Source: Phaeobacter sp. A36a-5a (GTDB lineage: Bacteria > Pseudomonadota > Alphaproteobacteria > Rhodobacterales > Rhodobacteraceae). Taken from it: a stretch of DNA of 64,000 nucleotides. Numbering within the stretch: position 1 is the stretch's first letter; each line of letters begins with the position of its first letter. A model generated the notes under the pieces. It was given only the letters and a program-made list of their open reading frames with translations, was not told the DNA's origin and did no database searches. Where the stretch lies: assembly GCF_037911135.1 (NCBI RefSeq), contig NZ_JBBLYU010000001.1, positions 868,001-932,000 on the forward strand, read 5' to 3'. The position numbers and the translations under genes are program-made. This document shows positions 16,895 to 28,050 of this stretch, one piece after another.

Positions 16895-18193
16895 ATGCTG
16901 AAGGACCAGGACCGGATCTTTACCAACCTTTACGGGATGCATGAGCGCACATTGGCAGGCGCAAAACAGCGGGGCCATTGGGATGGCACTGCGGGCATCA
17001 TCGAAAAAGGGCGGGACTGGATCATCCAGAACATGAAGGATTCCGGCCTGCGCGGACGCGGTGGTGCGGGCTTCCCTACCGGCCTTAAATGGTCCTTTAT
17101 GCCGAAAGAGAGCGATGGTCGCCCCTCGTATCTGGTGATCAACGCCGATGAATCGGAACCGGGCACCTGCAAAGACCGTGAAATCATGCGCCATGATCCG
17201 CATACGCTGATCGAGGGCGCGCTGATCGCCTCCTTCGCTATGAATGCGCATACCTGCTACATATACCTGCGCGGCGAATATATCCGCGAGCGCGAGGCGT
17301 TGCAGGCGGCCATCGACGAATGCTATGACGCAGGGCTCCTGGGCCGTAATGCCGCTGGCTCCGGCTGGGACTTTGACGTCTTCCTGCACCATGGTGCAGG
17401 GGCCTATATCTGCGGCGAAGAAACTGCGCTGATCGAAAGCCTTGAGGGCAAGAAGGGCATGCCGCGGATGAAACCGCCGTTCCCGGCTGGTGCTGGCCTT
17501 TATGGCTGCCCGACCACGGTGAACAACGTTGAATCCATTGCCGTTGTGCCGACCATCCTGCGTCGCGGCCCCGATTGGTTTGCAGGCTTTGGCCGTCAGA
17601 ACAACGCGGGCACCAAGCTGTTTGCGATCTCCGGCCACGTCAACAACCCTTGCGTGGTTGAAGAGGCGATGAGCATTTCCTTTGAGGAGCTGATCGAGAA
17701 GCATTGCGGCGGCATCCGCGGCGGCTGGGACAACCTGCTGGCGGTGATCCCCGGCGGCTCCTCTGTTCCGTGTGTGCGCGGCGAGAACATGCGCGACGCG
17801 ATCATGGATTTCGACTATCTGCGCGGCGAACTGGGCTCCGGCCTTGGCACGGCGGCGGTCATCGTGATGGACAAGCAGACCGATATCATCAAGGCGATCT
17901 GGCGCCTATCGAAGTTCTACAAGCACGAAAGCTGCGGCCAATGCACCCCCTGCCGTGAAGGCACCGGCTGGATGATGCGCGTGATGGACCGTCTGGTGAA
18001 AGGCGAGGCCGAGCTGGAAGAGATCGACATGCTGTGGGATGTGACCAAGCAGGTCGAAGGCCACACCATTTGCGCGCTCGGCGACGCCGCAGCCTGGCCG
18101 ATCCAGGGCCTGATCCGCAATTTCCGCGAGGAAATCGAAGACCGTATCAAGGCACAGAAGTCCGGGCGCATGGGCGCCATGGCAGCCGAATAG
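16895..18193 (+). CDS. nuoF: NADH-quinone oxidoreductase subunit F
   Basis: 432 residues, 51-kDa flavoprotein that accepts hydride from NADH on FMN and holds [4Fe-4S] cluster N3. [16 protein letters not shown] is the NADH-binding glycine loop, [19 protein letters not shown] the FMN site, and [16 protein letters not shown] with Cys in [13 protein letters not shown] supplies the four N3 ligands. ATG 16895 follows AAAGG. It pairs with NuoE and NuoG in the NADH module. Confidence 0.96.
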   Translation: MLKDQDRIFTNLYGMHERTLAGAKQRGHWDGTAGIIEKGRDWIIQNMKDSGLRGRGGAGFPTGLKWSFMPKESDGRPSYLVINADESEPGTCKDREIMRHDPHTLIEGALIASFAMNAHTCYIYLRGEYIREREALQAAIDECYDAGLLGRNAAGSGWDFDVFLHHGAGAYICGEETALIESLEGKKGMPRMKPPFPAGAGLYGCPTTVNNVESIAVVPTILRRGPDWFAGFGRQNNAGTKLFAISGHVNNPCVVEEAMSISFEELIEKHCGGIRGGWDNLLAVIPGGSSVPCVRGENMRDAIMDFDYLRGELGSGLGTAAVIVMDKQTDIIKAIWRLSKFYKHESCGQCTPCREGTGWMMRVMDRLVKGEAELEEIDMLWDVTKQVEGHTICALGDAAAWPIQGLIRNFREEIEDRIKAQKSGRMGAMAAE

Positions 18194-18210
18194 GGTCGGG
18201 GGGTAGCCGG

Positions 18211-18561
18211 ATGATCACGGGTGTGACCAAAACCATGGCTGTGCTGGCCGTCTGCGGCGGGGTGCTGGCCGGGTGTGACGGTATCGTCAACAATCGCCCG
18301 ACCTACGCGGGCGTGCCCTTTTCGGCGAAGTCCAAAGCGGTCAACAAGAAAGAGACGCTGGCGGTGTTTACCACTACGGTATCCAAAGCCTCGCGCTCGC
18401 TGGAAGGCGCGCGGCTGGCCGCTCATCACGAGAGCACCCGTTACTGCATCGAAAACTTCGGCACGTCGCGCATTGCCTGGCAGGTCAACCCGCTTGATGC
18501 GGATATTGCCGTGCCGCTGGATGGCGATACGGCCGTCTATGGCGGAACCTGCACCCCGTGA
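18211..18561 (+). CDS. Small lipoprotein in the nuo operon
   Basis: 116 residues. The signal MAVLAVCGGVLAGC ends in a lipobox (LAGC, Cys22), so the mature protein would be lipid-anchored facing the periplasm. Asp follows the Cys, which in E. coli signals inner-membrane retention, where complex I is. Two further cysteines (79, 114) could form a disulfide. ATG 18211 is 18 bp after nuoF; longer in-frame starts lie inside nuoF. No known domain recognised. It may assist complex I on the periplasmic face, inferred from location only. Confidence 0.68.
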   Translation: MITGVTKTMAVLAVCGGVLAGCDGIVNNRPTYAGVPFSAKSKAVNKKETLAVFTTTVSKASRSLEGARLAAHHESTRYCIENFGTSRIAWQVNPLDADIAVPLDGDTAVYGGTCTP

Positions 18562-18674
18562 TCGCAGGCCGGGCATATCCCTTGGCCGCGCAATCTGCGC
18601 CCACGCCGGTGTTATTGCATAACGCCGTCGCCTGCGCGCGTTCTGGTCGCTCCCTCACCAAGGAGTGTTCACCA

Positions 18675-19079
18675 ATGCGAATCCTGATTGCGACATGTGC
18701 CGCCTGCCTGATGCTGCTGCCGTCGATGGGCGCGGCAAAGCCGTCCTTGCGCGATGTGCAAGAGATCGAAGACCCGCTGTTCGCGGTCGCTCTGGCCAAG
18801 GAAGTGGCCGACCACTGTGATGCGATTACCGCGCGTTACTTCAAGGGTCTGACCGAACTGCGGCGCCTGCGGGCACGTGCCAATGCTCTTGGCTATACGG
18901 ATACGGAAATCCGCGCCTACATCGGCTCGGACGAGGAAAAAGCCCGGATGCGGGCCAAGGGAGAACGCTTCCTGGCGCAAAACGGGGTCTCATATGAGAA
19001 AACGGAAACATTCTGTACGTTTGGTCGTGCGGAAATCAAGAAAAACAGCGCGATCGGCGTTTTACTGAGGGCGAAATAG
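18675..19079 (+). CDS. Exported protein, DUF5333-like (nuo operon extra gene)
   Basis: 134 residues with a signal peptide (residues 1-21, ending GAAKPS) and a helical, charged mature domain with two cysteines (48, 114) that could pair. It resembles the Rhodobacterales DUF5333 family, as I recall it, which sits in nuo operons. ATG 18675 is set by AAGGAG upstream; an in-frame start at 18558 would overlap the lipoprotein gene and give an implausible N-terminus. The stop is 3 bp before nuoG. Function unknown; probably periplasmic. Confidence 0.72.
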   Translation: MRILIATCAACLMLLPSMGAAKPSLRDVQEIEDPLFAVALAKEVADHCDAITARYFKGLTELRRLRARANALGYTDTEIRAYIGSDEEKARMRAKGERFLAQNGVSYEKTETFCTFGRAEIKKNSAIGVLLRAK

Positions 19080-19082
19080 ACC

Positions 19083-21101
19083 ATGTCTGACCTCCGCAAG
19101 ATCAACATTGACGGAACCGAGATTGAGGTGGATGGGGCGATGACCCTGATCCAGGCCTGTGAAGAGGCCGGGGTGGAAATTCCCCGTTTCTGCTACCACG
19201 AGCGCCTGTCCATCGCCGGCAATTGCCGGATGTGCCTGGTTGAGGTTGTCGGCGGCCCGCCGAAACCTGCCGCCTCCTGCGCCATGCAGGTCCGCGACCT
19301 GCGTCCCGGTCCCGAAGGCCAGGCGCCGCAGGTGAAGACCAATTCGCCGATGGTCAAGAAGGCCCGTGAGGGCGTGATGGAGTTCCTGCTGATCAACCAT
19401 CCGCTGGATTGCCCGATCTGCGATCAGGGTGGCGAATGTGATCTTCAGGATCAGGCGATGGCTTATGGCGTTGATTTCTCGCGCTTCCGAGAGCCAAAGC
19501 GCGCCGTCGACGATCTCGATCTCGGTCCGCTCGTCGGCACCGCAATGACCCGCTGCATTTCCTGCACGCGTTGCGTTCGTTTCACCACCGAAGTCGCAGG
19601 CATTACCCAGATGGGCCAGACCGGTCGTGGTGAGGATAGCGAGATTACCTCCTATCTGAACGAGACGCTGGATTCGAACCTTCAGGGCAATATCATCGAC
19701 CTGTGCCCGGTTGGGGCGCTGACCTCGAAACCCTATGCCTTCACGGCCCGCCCGTGGGAGTTGACCAAAACCGAAACCATCGACGTGATGGACGCGCTGG
19801 GGTCGAACATCCGTGTCGACACCAAAGGCCGCGAAGTGATGCGCATCCTGCCGCGCAACCATGACGGCGTGAATGAGGAATGGATCAGCGACAAGACCCG
19901 GTTCGTCTGGGACGGGCTGCGTCGCCAGCGTCTGGATCGCCCCTATGTGCGTGTCGACGGCAAGCTGAAGCCCGCGACCTGGCCGGAGGCCCTGGAGGCA
20001 GCGGCCGCCGCAATGAAGGGCAAGAAGATTGCCGGCCTGATCGGTGATCTGGTCCCGGTTGAGGCGGCTTTTGCGCTGAAACAGCTGGTCGAAGGGGAGG
20101 GTGGCAAGGTTGAGTGCCGGACGGACAAGGCCCGTCTGCCGATCGGCAACCGCGCGGCCTATGTCGGCACCGCAACCATCGAAGATATCGACAGCGCCAA
20201 GGCGATCATGCTGATTGGCACCGATCCTCGCAATGAGGCGCCGGTTCTGAACGCCCGCCTGCGCAAGGCCTGGATCAACGGCGCCAATATCGGCCTGATC
20301 GGCCAGCCGGTCGATCTGACCTATGGCTACGCCCACCTCGGCACCGACCGCGCAGCGCTCGAGACACTGCTCAACGGCGAAACCGAAGGCGCGATTGGCA
20401 AAGATACGCTGGTCATCGTCGGCCAGGGCGCCCTGCGTGAGGCCGATGGTCTGGCGGTACTGGCCCATGCGCAGAAATACGCGGCCATGACCGAGAGCAA
20501 ACTGCTGGTGCTGCACACCGCTGCCGGCCGTGTTGGTGCGATGGATGTGAATGCGGTCACCGAGGGTGGCCTTGAGGCGGCCATCGACGGCGCAGAGGTG
20601 ATCTACAACCTCGGCGCTGATGAGGTCGAAATTGATGCAGGCGCCTTTGTGATCTACCAGGGCTCGCACGGCGATCGTGGTGCCCATCGCGCCGACGTCA
20701 TCCTGCCCGGTGCTGCCTATACCGAAGAAAACGGTCTGTTCGTGAACACCGAAGGGCGTCCGCAGCTGGCCATGCGCGCAAGCTTTGCCCCCGGTGAGGC
20801 CAAGGAAAACTGGGCGATCCTGCGGGCGCTCAGCGCGGAGCTGGATGCCAAGCTGCCCTATGACTCGCTGGCGCAACTGCGCAGTGCGCTGGTGGCAGAG
20901 GTGCCGCATCTGGCGCGCATTGACGAAGTGGCGGCAAATGACGGCCCGGCGCTTGAGGTTGAGGCCATGGGCAAGGCGGCATTCCTGCCTGCGGTCAAGG
21001 ACTTCTACCTGACCAACCCGATTGCGCGGTCGTCGCAGCTGATGGCGGAACTCTCCGCCAACGCAAAGGCGCGTAGCGCCGAGAAGATCGCGGCGGAGTG
21101 A
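19083..21101 (+). CDS. nuoG: NADH-quinone oxidoreductase subunit G
   Basis: 672 residues, 75-kDa subunit and the main electron wire. N-terminal [2Fe-2S] N1b ligands are in [18 protein letters not shown] and the following Cys; the His-plus-Cys N5 motif is [20 protein letters not shown]4 is in [12 protein letters not shown] with Cys in [15 protein letters not shown]. The rest is a degenerate molybdopterin-oxidoreductase domain, as usual. The length matches the short alphaproteobacterial/mitochondrial type. Its last four bases overlap the GTG start of the next gene. Confidence 0.96.
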   Translation: MSDLRKINIDGTEIEVDGAMTLIQACEEAGVEIPRFCYHERLSIAGNCRMCLVEVVGGPPKPAASCAMQVRDLRPGPEGQAPQVKTNSPMVKKAREGVMEFLLINHPLDCPICDQGGECDLQDQAMAYGVDFSRFREPKRAVDDLDLGPLVGTAMTRCISCTRCVRFTTEVAGITQMGQTGRGEDSEITSYLNETLDSNLQGNIIDLCPVGALTSKPYAFTARPWELTKTETIDVMDALGSNIRVDTKGREVMRILPRNHDGVNEEWISDKTRFVWDGLRRQRLDRPYVRVDGKLKPATWPEALEAAAAAMKGKKIAGLIGDLVPVEAAFALKQLVEGEGGKVECRTDKARLPIGNRAAYVGTATIEDIDSAKAIMLIGTDPRNEAPVLNARLRKAWINGANIGLIGQPVDLTYGYAHLGTDRAALETLLNGETEGAIGKDTLVIVGQGALREADGLAVLAHAQKYAAMTESKLLVLHTAAGRVGAMDVNAVTEGGLEAAIDGAEVIYNLGADEVEIDAGAFVIYQGSHGDRGAHRADVILPGAAYTEENGLFVNTEGRPQLAMRASFAPGEAKENWAILRALSAELDAKLPYDSLAQLRSALVAEVPHLARIDEVAANDGPALEVEAMGKAAFLPAVKDFYLTNPIARSSQLMAELSANAKARSAEKIAAE

Positions 21102-21484
21102 TCCGTGCGAGCATCATATCGCCTCTGCTGCTGGCAGCCTGCGTGCAGGCCCCGCAGACGTCTCGGGCGCCGTTCACCCCCGACTACGAAGGGGTAGAGA
21201 CACGGCTACTGGACGGCGATCTGGTGCAATTCCACGTGGCCATGACCGGCGCCCGCAATGGTGCCGATCTGGACAACTATGCGGAATGCGCGGCGGCGCA
21301 ATATGCGCTGATCCGCGGTTATGGATTTGCACGTCATGTGCGCACAAAAATGAAACAAGAGGGTGGCAATCAGACGGCAGATGCTGTCTACACCATCTCG
21401 CCTTCCCTCCCGCGCGGACTGCGCACCATCGACGCCGAAGTCGTGGTCGCGGATTGCGAGGCTAACGGAATACCCACGGTGTGA
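21098..21484 (+). CDS. Small lipoprotein translationally coupled to nuoG
   Basis: 128 residues with a GTG start overlapping the nuoG stop (GTGA) and GGCGGAG just upstream. The short N-terminus [15 protein letters not shown] has a lipobox with Cys15, so it is probably membrane-anchored in the periplasm. The mature domain has a Cys pair (64, 120) and no named domain I recognise. It ends 6 bp before nuoH. The tight packing between nuoG and nuoH argues that it is expressed with complex I. Its role is unknown. Confidence 0.68.
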   Translation: MIRASIISPLLLAACVQAPQTSRAPFTPDYEGVETRLLDGDLVQFHVAMTGARNGADLDNYAECAAAQYALIRGYGFARHVRTKMKQEGGNQTADAVYTISPSLPRGLRTIDAEVVVADCEANGIPTV

Positions 21485-21490
21485 GGACCT

Positions 21491-22528
21491 ATGGCTGAAT
21501 TCTTTAACACCCCAGGCGGCATCGCTGTTCTGATCCTGGCGCAAGTGCTTGCAGTTGTTGCATTTGTCATGATTTCGCTGCTGTTCCTCGTCTACGGGGA
21601 CCGCAAGATCTGGGCGGCTGTCCAGATGCGTCGTGGCCCCAATGTCGTAGGCATCTACGGCCTGCTGCAAACGGTGGCCGACGCGCTCAAATATGTTGTC
21701 AAAGAGGTGGTGATCCCCGCCGGTGCCGATCGCACCGTGTTTATTCTGGCCCCATTGACCAGCTTTGTGCTGGCGATGATCGCCTGGGCGGTGATCCCCT
21801 TCAACGACGGCTGGGTCCTGTCGGACATCAATGTGGCGATCCTCTATGTTTTCGCTGTCTCCAGCTTGGAGGTCTATGGCGTGATCATGGGCGGCTGGGC
21901 CTCGAACTCGAAATATCCGTTCCTCGGCAGCTTGCGCTCAGCGGCGCAGATGATCTCTTACGAGGTCTCGATTGGTCTGATTATCGTTGGGGTCATCATC
22001 TCCACCGGCAGCATGAACTTCGGCGACATCGTACGTGCGCAGGACGGTGATCTGGGTCTGCTGAACTGGTACTGGATCCCGCATTTCCCGATGGTCTTCC
22101 TGTTCTTCATCTCGGCACTTGCGGAAACCAACCGCCCGCCGTTCGATCTGCCCGAAGCGGAATCGGAGCTGGTTGCAGGCTACCAGGTGGAATACTCGGC
22201 GACACCGTTCCTGCTGTTCATGGCCGGGGAATACATCGCCATCTTCCTGATGTGCGCGCTGACAACACTGCTGTTCTTCGGCGGCTGGCTGTCTCCGATC
22301 CCTGGGCTGCCCGACGGCGTCCTGTGGATGGTCGGCAAAATGGCGTTCTTCTTCTTCCTCTTCGCAATGGTGAAGGCAATCACGCCCCGCTACCGCTATG
22401 ACCAGCTGATGCGTCTGGGTTGGAAAGTGTTCCTGCCGTTCTCGCTGGCCTGGGTGGTCTTCGTATCCTTTGCTGCAAAATTTGACTGGTTCTGGGGCAT
22501 CTTCGCCCGCTGGACCGTGGGAGGCTGA
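21491..22528 (+). CDS. nuoH: NADH-quinone oxidoreductase subunit H
   Basis: 345 residues with about eight transmembrane helices. It links the quinone site to the membrane arm and forms the E-channel. Conserved loops are visible: [33 protein letters not shown], and the acidic [19 protein letters not shown], which lines the quinone tunnel. ATG 21491 follows GAGGACCT. Length is that of alphaproteobacterial NuoH. Confidence 0.96.
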   Translation: MAEFFNTPGGIAVLILAQVLAVVAFVMISLLFLVYGDRKIWAAVQMRRGPNVVGIYGLLQTVADALKYVVKEVVIPAGADRTVFILAPLTSFVLAMIAWAVIPFNDGWVLSDINVAILYVFAVSSLEVYGVIMGGWASNSKYPFLGSLRSAAQMISYEVSIGLIIVGVIISTGSMNFGDIVRAQDGDLGLLNWYWIPHFPMVFLFFISALAETNRPPFDLPEAESELVAGYQVEYSATPFLLFMAGEYIAIFLMCALTTLLFFGGWLSPIPGLPDGVLWMVGKMAFFFFLFAMVKAITPRYRYDQLMRLGWKVFLPFSLAWVVFVSFAAKFDWFWGIFARWTVGG

Positions 22529-22531
22529 TCA

Positions 22532-23026
22532 ATGGCGAACATCGACTACACCCGCGCCGCCAAATACTTCCTGCTGCAGGATTTCTGGGTCGGCTTCAAA
22601 CTGGGGATGAAGTATTTCTTCGCCCCTAAGGCCACCCTGAACTATCCGCACGAGAAGGGCCCGCTGTCGCCCCGCTTCCGCGGTGAGCACGCGTTGCGCC
22701 GCTATCCGAACGGCGAGGAGCGCTGCATTGCCTGTAAACTGTGCGAGGCGATCTGCCCGGCGCAGGCGATCACCATCGACGCGGAACCGCGCGAGGACGG
22801 CAGCCGCCGCACCACGCGGTACGACATCGACATGACGAAGTGTATCTACTGCGGTTTCTGCCAGGAAGCCTGCCCGGTGGATGCAATTGTCGAAGGCCCG
22901 AACTTCGAGTTCGCCACCGAGACCCGCGAGGAGCTGTTCTATGACAAGGACAAGCTGCTTTCGAACGGGGAGCGCTGGGAAGCCGAGATCGCGCGCAATC
23001 TCGAACTGGACGCGCCGTACCGATGA
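22532..23026 (+). CDS. nuoI: NADH-quinone oxidoreductase subunit I
   Basis: 164 residues, 23-kDa subunit with two [4Fe-4S] clusters (N6a, N6b). The two ferredoxin motifs are complete: [17 protein letters not shown] and [17 protein letters not shown]. The N-terminal amphipathic helix ([17 protein letters not shown]) lies on the membrane. Its stop overlaps the following CMD-like gene by 4 bp (ATGA). Confidence 0.96.
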   Translation: MANIDYTRAAKYFLLQDFWVGFKLGMKYFFAPKATLNYPHEKGPLSPRFRGEHALRRYPNGEERCIACKLCEAICPAQAITIDAEPREDGSRRTTRYDIDMTKCIYCGFCQEACPVDAIVEGPNFEFATETREELFYDKDKLLSNGERWEAEIARNLELDAPYR

Positions 23027-23442
23027 GCGATGCCAAGAACCCATTTGAGGCCATGATGGCCCAGGCCCAGGACATGGCCAAAGCCCTGAACCCGGCGTTG
23101 GAGAGCTTCTCTCCCACCGGAGCGTTCAAGGAGTTTGAAGCGCTGTGGCCGACGATGCCGAAGGATGTCATGGAGATGATGTTCGGCAATACCGTCAACA
23201 AGGGCGGGCTGGATGCCAAAACCCGGCTGCTGCTGACATTGGCCGGGCTGACAATGCAGGGCGCACAGGCGGATTCAGCCGTGCGCCAGACCGTACGCCA
23301 CGCCCTGGAGGCGGGCGCTAAGAAACAAGAGATCGTTGAAACGATCGGACAGATGTCGGTGTTTGCCGGCATCCCGGCCATGACCCGCGCGCTGGAACTG
23401 GCGCAAGAGGTTCTGGACGCCAAAGGGGACGATGAAACATGA
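23023..23442 (+). CDS. Carboxymuconolactone decarboxylase-like protein inside the nuo operon
   Basis: 139 residues, all-helical CMD/AhpD superfamily pattern: [17 protein letters not shown], then [20 protein letters not shown] and [17 protein letters not shown]. The CxxC pair that makes AhpD a peroxidase partner is absent (no cysteines at all), so redox activity is unlikely. Both ends overlap nuoI and nuoJ by 4 bp, giving full translational coupling. It may be a stability or assembly helper for complex I, or a metabolic enzyme that merely rides in the operon. Confidence 0.78.
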   Translation: MSDAKNPFEAMMAQAQDMAKALNPALESFSPTGAFKEFEALWPTMPKDVMEMMFGNTVNKGGLDAKTRLLLTLAGLTMQGAQADSAVRQTVRHALEAGAKKQEIVETIGQMSVFAGIPAMTRALELAQEVLDAKGDDET

Positions 23443-24041
23443 GCGTTTTTGCCTTTTACCTCTTTGCCATCAGCGCCATCACCGGCGGGCTGTTCACGGT
23501 GATCAGCCGCCAGCCGGTGCATTCTGTGCTGTGGCTGATCCTGGCCTTTATTTCCTCGGCCGGGCTGTTCGTGCTGCTGGGCGCCGAATTTGTCGCCATG
23601 CTGCTGGTCATCGTCTACGTCGGTGCCGTTGCGGTGCTGTTCCTCTTTGTGGTGATGATGCTGGACGTGGATTTTGCCGAGCTGAAAGCAGAGATGGCGC
23701 GCTATATGCCGCTGGCGCTGCTCATCGGTCTGGTGATCCTTATGCAGTTCGTGATGGCTTTTGGTGTGTGGGAAACCGCACCGGCGGCGGCCACGCAGCT
23801 GGCCCAGCCGATCCCGACTGACCAGCATAACACCGAGGCGCTTGGCCTCATCATTTACGACCAATATTTCCTTCTGTTCCAACTTTCCGGCCTGATCCTG
23901 CTGGTTGCGATGATCGGCGCCATTGTGCTGACCCTGCGCCACCGCACCGACGTCAAGCGTCAGGACGTTGTCGCCCAGATGATGCGCGATCCGGCCTTGG
24001 CCATGGAACTCAAGGATGTGAAACCGGGGCAGGGGCTTTGA
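23439..24041 (+). CDS. nuoJ: NADH-quinone oxidoreductase subunit J
   Basis: 200 residues, five transmembrane helices, membrane arm between NuoH and NuoK. Helix 3, with the pi-bulge region in [20 protein letters not shown], is the family hallmark. The extended loop between helices 4 and 5 (residues about 110-140) is typical of this group. It overlaps the CMD-like gene by 4 bp and is followed 4 bp later by nuoK. Confidence 0.95.
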   Translation: MSVFAFYLFAISAITGGLFTVISRQPVHSVLWLILAFISSAGLFVLLGAEFVAMLLVIVYVGAVAVLFLFVVMMLDVDFAELKAEMARYMPLALLIGLVILMQFVMAFGVWETAPAAATQLAQPIPTDQHNTEALGLIIYDQYFLLFQLSGLILLVAMIGAIVLTLRHRTDVKRQDVVAQMMRDPALAMELKDVKPGQGL

Positions 24042-24045
24042 GACA

Positions 24046-24351
24046 ATGATCACACTCGAGCATTATCTAACCGTCGCGGCGACGCTGTTCGTCATCGGCA
24101 TCTTCGGGCTCTTCCTGAACCGCAAGAACGTCATCATCCTGCTGATGAGCATCGAACTGATGCTCTTGGCGGTGAACATCAACCTTGTGGCTTTCTCCAG
24201 CTTCCTTGGGGATCTGGTGGGTCAGGTCTTCACCCTCTTTGTGCTGACCGTGGCCGCCGCCGAGGCCGCTATTGGTCTTGCGATCCTGGTTTGCTTCTTC
24301 CGCAACCGCGGCACCATCGCCGTGGAAGACATCAACGTGATGAAGGGCTAA
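24046..24351 (+). CDS. nuoK: NADH-quinone oxidoreductase subunit K
   Basis: 101 residues, three transmembrane helices (MrpC-like), part of the proton path. The two buried glutamates used by the family are present: Glu37 in [13 protein letters not shown] and Glu73 in [12 protein letters not shown]. Length and pattern are exact for NuoK. Lies 4 bp after nuoJ and 6 bp before nuoL. Confidence 0.96.
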   Translation: MITLEHYLTVAATLFVIGIFGLFLNRKNVIILLMSIELMLLAVNINLVAFSSFLGDLVGQVFTLFVLTVAAAEAAIGLAILVCFFRNRGTIAVEDINVMKG

Positions 24352-24357
24352 AGCGTC

Positions 24358-26490
24358 ATGGAAACCATCCTTCTCTTTGCCCCTCTGGTCGGGGCGCTGG
24401 TCTGTGGCTTTGGCCACAAGATCCTTGGCGAAAAAGTGGCGACCGTGTTCGCCACTGCACTTCTCTTCCTGACGGCGGCGCTGTCCTGGATCGTCTTCCT
24501 GACGTTTGATCCCTCTGCGCATGAAAACGGCTATTACACTGTCGAAATCCTGCGCTGGATCCAGTCCGGTAGCCTCGACACGTCCTGGCAGTTCCGCGTT
24601 GACCGTCTGACCGCGATCATGCTGATCGTGATCACGTCCGTGTCCTCGCTGGTTCACCTCTACTCCTTTGGCTACATGGATCACGATCCGCAGTGGAAGG
24701 ACGGGGAGAGCTACAAGCCGCGGTTCTTTGCCTACCTGTCGTTCTTTACCTTCGCCATGCTGATGCTGGTGACAGCCGACAACCTGGTCCAGATGTTCTT
24801 TGGCTGGGAAGGTGTGGGCGTTGCCTCCTACCTGCTGATCGGCTTTTACTACCGCAAACCCTCTGCTGGTGCGGCCGCGATGAAAGCGTTCATCGTCAAC
24901 CGCGTCGGAGACTTCGGCTTTGCGCTTGGTATCTTTGCGCTGTTCTTCCTGACTGGCAGCATCAATTTTGATGACATCTTTGCCGCGACGCCGATGCTGG
25001 CGGAAACCCAGCTGACCTTTCTCTGGTCGGAGTGGAATGCCGCCAATCTGATTGCAGTCCTGCTGTTCATTGGTGCCATGGGTAAATCGGCGCAGCTGAT
25101 CCTGCACACTTGGTTGCCGGATGCGATGGAAGGCCCGACCCCGGTGTCGGCCCTGATCCACGCCGCCACCATGGTGACCGCCGGTGTCTTCCTGGTCTGC
25201 CGCATGTCGCCGCTGATGGAGTTCGCACCCGAAGCGACAACCTTCATCACCGTGCTGGGTGCAACCACGGCCTTCTTCGCGGCGACTGTGGGTCTGGTTC
25301 AGACCGACATCAAACGCGTGATCGCCTATTCCACCTGTTCACAGCTTGGCTACATGTTCGTGGCCGCTGGCGTCGGCATGTATTCCGCTGCGATGTTCCA
25401 CCTGTTCACACATGCCTTCTTCAAGGCGATGCTGTTCCTTGGTGCAGGCTCCGTGATCCACGCGATGCACCATGAGCAGGACATGATGAACTACGGTGGT
25501 CTGCGCAAAAAGATCCCCTACACCTTTGCGGCGATGATGATCGGCACGCTGGCCATCACCGGCGTTGGTATCCCGCTGACCCACTTTGGCTTTGCCGGCT
25601 TCCTGTCCAAGGATGCCATTATCGAGAGCGCCTATGCTGGCGGGTCGATGTATGGTTTCTGGCTGCTGGTCATCGCGGCGGCAATGACATCCTTCTACAG
25701 CTGGCGCCTGATCTTCCTGACCTTCTACGGCAAGCCGCGCGGCGACAAGCATACGCATGATCACGCGCATGAAAGCCCGATGGTCATGCTGATCCCGCTG
25801 GGTGTGCTTGCCCTTGGTGCGATCTTCTCGGGCATGCTCTGGTATAACAGCTTCTTCGGCCATGCTGATAAGGTTGGCAAATTCTACGGCATCCCAGTGG
25901 CAGAAGCCGCGGCACATGGCGATGCGGCAGCGGATTCGGGCCACGGCGCTGATGACAGCCATGCCAGCACGGCGGATGACGGTCACGGCACCGCTGACGC
26001 ATCCGGTGAGCATCACTATGTATTTGCAGGCCAGCCGGGCGAAGGCGCGCTGTATTTCGGTGCCGACAACACTGTGCTGGATGACGCGCACGCCGCTCCG
26101 AAATGGGTGAAAGTTTCGCCCTTTATCGCGATGCTGCTTGGTCTTGGTCTTGCGATCCTGTTCTACATCGTGAACCCAAGCCTGCCGGGCCGTCTCGCCA
26201 AGCAGCAGCAGCCGCTGTACCTGTTCCTCAAGAACAAGTGGTATTTTGACGAGCTCTACGATTTTGTCTTTGTCAAACCGACGCTGATGATCGGCCGCTT
26301 CTTCTGGAAGCGCGGTGACGGCAAAACCATTGACGGCGCGCTCAACGGTATCGCCATGGGCATCATTCCCTTCTTCACCCGCCTCGCCGGTCGCGCACAG
26401 TCGGGTTACATTTTCACCTATGCTTTCTGGATGGTGCTGGGCATTGCTGCCCTGGTTACCTGGATGTCGATCGGCGGAGGAGCGCACTGA
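24358..26490 (+). CDS. nuoL: NADH-quinone oxidoreductase subunit L
   Basis: 710 residues, the distal antiporter-like proton pump of complex I with its long lateral helix at the C-terminus. Conserved channel segments include [19 protein letters not shown] (Glu), [20 protein letters not shown] (Lys) and [18 protein letters not shown]. Between about residues 515 and 560 there is a His/Asp/Ala-rich hydrophilic insertion ([19 protein letters not shown]), and a shorter His cluster HTHDHAHES at about 465-473. These loops face the aqueous phase and could bind metal, but may only be spacers. The stop shares a base with the nuoM ATG. Confidence 0.95.
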   Translation: METILLFAPLVGALVCGFGHKILGEKVATVFATALLFLTAALSWIVFLTFDPSAHENGYYTVEILRWIQSGSLDTSWQFRVDRLTAIMLIVITSVSSLVHLYSFGYMDHDPQWKDGESYKPRFFAYLSFFTFAMLMLVTADNLVQMFFGWEGVGVASYLLIGFYYRKPSAGAAAMKAFIVNRVGDFGFALGIFALFFLTGSINFDDIFAATPMLAETQLTFLWSEWNAANLIAVLLFIGAMGKSAQLILHTWLPDAMEGPTPVSALIHAATMVTAGVFLVCRMSPLMEFAPEATTFITVLGATTAFFAATVGLVQTDIKRVIAYSTCSQLGYMFVAAGVGMYSAAMFHLFTHAFFKAMLFLGAGSVIHAMHHEQDMMNYGGLRKKIPYTFAAMMIGTLAITGVGIPLTHFGFAGFLSKDAIIESAYAGGSMYGFWLLVIAAAMTSFYSWRLIFLTFYGKPRGDKHTHDHAHESPMVMLIPLGVLALGAIFSGMLWYNSFFGHADKVGKFYGIPVAEAAAHGDAAADSGHGADDSHASTADDGHGTADASGEHHYVFAGQPGEGALYFGADNTVLDDAHAAPKWVKVSPFIAMLLGLGLAILFYIVNPSLPGRLAKQQQPLYLFLKNKWYFDELYDFVFVKPTLMIGRFFWKRGDGKTIDGALNGIAMGIIPFFTRLAGRAQSGYIFTYAFWMVLGIAALVTWMSIGGGAH

Positions 26491-28037
26491 TGGACAATCT
26501 CCTTTCTATTGTCACCTTTATCCCGGCGCTTGCGGCGGCCATTCTGGCCCTGTTCCTGCGCGGCGAGGATGAGGCGGCGCAGCGCAACGCCAAGTCTGTT
26601 GCGCTTTTTGCCACCACGATCACCTTCCTGGTGAGCCTTGGCATCTATTTCCAGTTCGACCCCTCCGACACAGGCTTTCAGTTTGTGGAAGAGGCCGAAT
26701 GGATCTTTGGCCTGAAGTACAAGATGGGCGTCGATGGCATTTCGGTGCTGTTTGTGATGCTCACCACCTTTGTTATGCCGCTGACCATTTTGGCGAGCTG
26801 GGGTGTGAACACCCGCGTCAAGGAATACATGATCGCCTTCCTGATGCTGGAGACGCTGATGCTTGGCGTGTTCATGGCGCTGGATCTGGTGCTGTTCTAC
26901 CTGTTCTTTGAGGCGGGCCTGATCCCGATGTTCCTGATCATCGGCATCTGGGGCGGCAAGGAACGGATCTACGCGTCGTTCAAATTCTTCCTCTACACCT
27001 TCTTTGGCTCGGTGCTGATGCTGGTGGCGATGGTCGCGATGTACGCGGATGCAGGCACCACCGATATTGCCCAGCTGCTGACGCACAGTTTCTCGGCCTC
27101 CGGCTTTGATCTTCTTGGTGTGCATGTCGTTGGTGGGATGCAGACCCTATTGTTCCTCGCGTTCTTTGCCTCCTTCGCGGTGAAAATGCCGATGTGGCCG
27201 GTGCACACCTGGCTGCCCGATGCGCACGTGCAGGCGCCGACCGCAGGCTCCGTGGTGCTGGCGGCGATCCTGTTGAAGATGGGCGGCTACGGCTTCCTGC
27301 GCTTCAGCTTGCCGATGTTCCCCGTCGGGGCCGACGTGATGACGGATCTGATCCTGTGGATGTCGGCGATTGCGGTGGTCTATACTTCGCTGGTGGCGCT
27401 GGTGCAGTCGGACATGAAGAAGCTGATCGCCTATTCTTCGGTGGCGCATATGGGCTTTGTGACCATGGGCATCTTTGCGGCGAACCAGCAGGGCATTGAT
27501 GGCGCGATCTTCCAGATGCTGAGCCACGGCTTCATCTCGGCGGCGCTCTTCCTCTGCGTGGGTGTCATCTATGATCGGATGCACACCCGTGACATCGACG
27601 CCTATGGCGGCCTTGTCATTCGTATGCCTGCCTATGCGCTGGTCTTCATGTTCTTCACGATGGGCAACGTCGGCCTGCCGGGCACCTCGGGCTTCATCGG
27701 GGAATTCCTGACGCTGATGGGCACCTTCCAGAAGAACACCTGGGTCGCAGCAGTTGCCGCAACCGGTGTCATCTTCTCGGCAGGCTATGCGCTGTGGCTC
27801 TACCGCCGCGTGGTCTTTGGCGACCTGATCAAGGGCAGCCTCAAGACCATCAAGGATATGACTGCCCGCGAGCGGTTCATCTTTGCACCGCTGGTGGTGA
27901 TGACCATCCTTCTGGGCGTCTACCCGGCGCTTGTCACCGATATCATCAGCCCGTCGACCGAGGCGCTGATTGCAAACTTCAATGAATCTCTGGCTGCCGC
28001 GGACCTGTCCCCGGCGACCCAGATAGCTTCGCACTAA
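26490..28037 (+). CDS. nuoM: NADH-quinone oxidoreductase subunit M
   Basis: 515 residues, antiporter-like proton pump, about 14 transmembrane helices. Key segments: [20 protein letters not shown] (channel Glu), [19 protein letters not shown] (Lys) and [20 protein letters not shown] 26490 is coupled to nuoL through TGATG. Ends 13 bp before nuoN. Confidence 0.95.
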   Translation: MDNLLSIVTFIPALAAAILALFLRGEDEAAQRNAKSVALFATTITFLVSLGIYFQFDPSDTGFQFVEEAEWIFGLKYKMGVDGISVLFVMLTTFVMPLTILASWGVNTRVKEYMIAFLMLETLMLGVFMALDLVLFYLFFEAGLIPMFLIIGIWGGKERIYASFKFFLYTFFGSVLMLVAMVAMYADAGTTDIAQLLTHSFSASGFDLLGVHVVGGMQTLLFLAFFASFAVKMPMWPVHTWLPDAHVQAPTAGSVVLAAILLKMGGYGFLRFSLPMFPVGADVMTDLILWMSAIAVVYTSLVALVQSDMKKLIAYSSVAHMGFVTMGIFAANQQGIDGAIFQMLSHGFISAALFLCVGVIYDRMHTRDIDAYGGLVIRMPAYALVFMFFTMGNVGLPGTSGFIGEFLTLMGTFQKNTWVAAVAATGVIFSAGYALWLYRRVVFGDLIKGSLKTIKDMTARERFIFAPLVVMTILLGVYPALVTDIISPSTEALIANFNESLAAADLSPATQIASH

Positions 28038-28050
28038 GGGGGCGTGGGCG

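Noticed and set aside
19062-20909. Long minus-strand frame opposite nuoG
   Set aside because: Shadow of nuoG, whose Fe-S motifs are intact.
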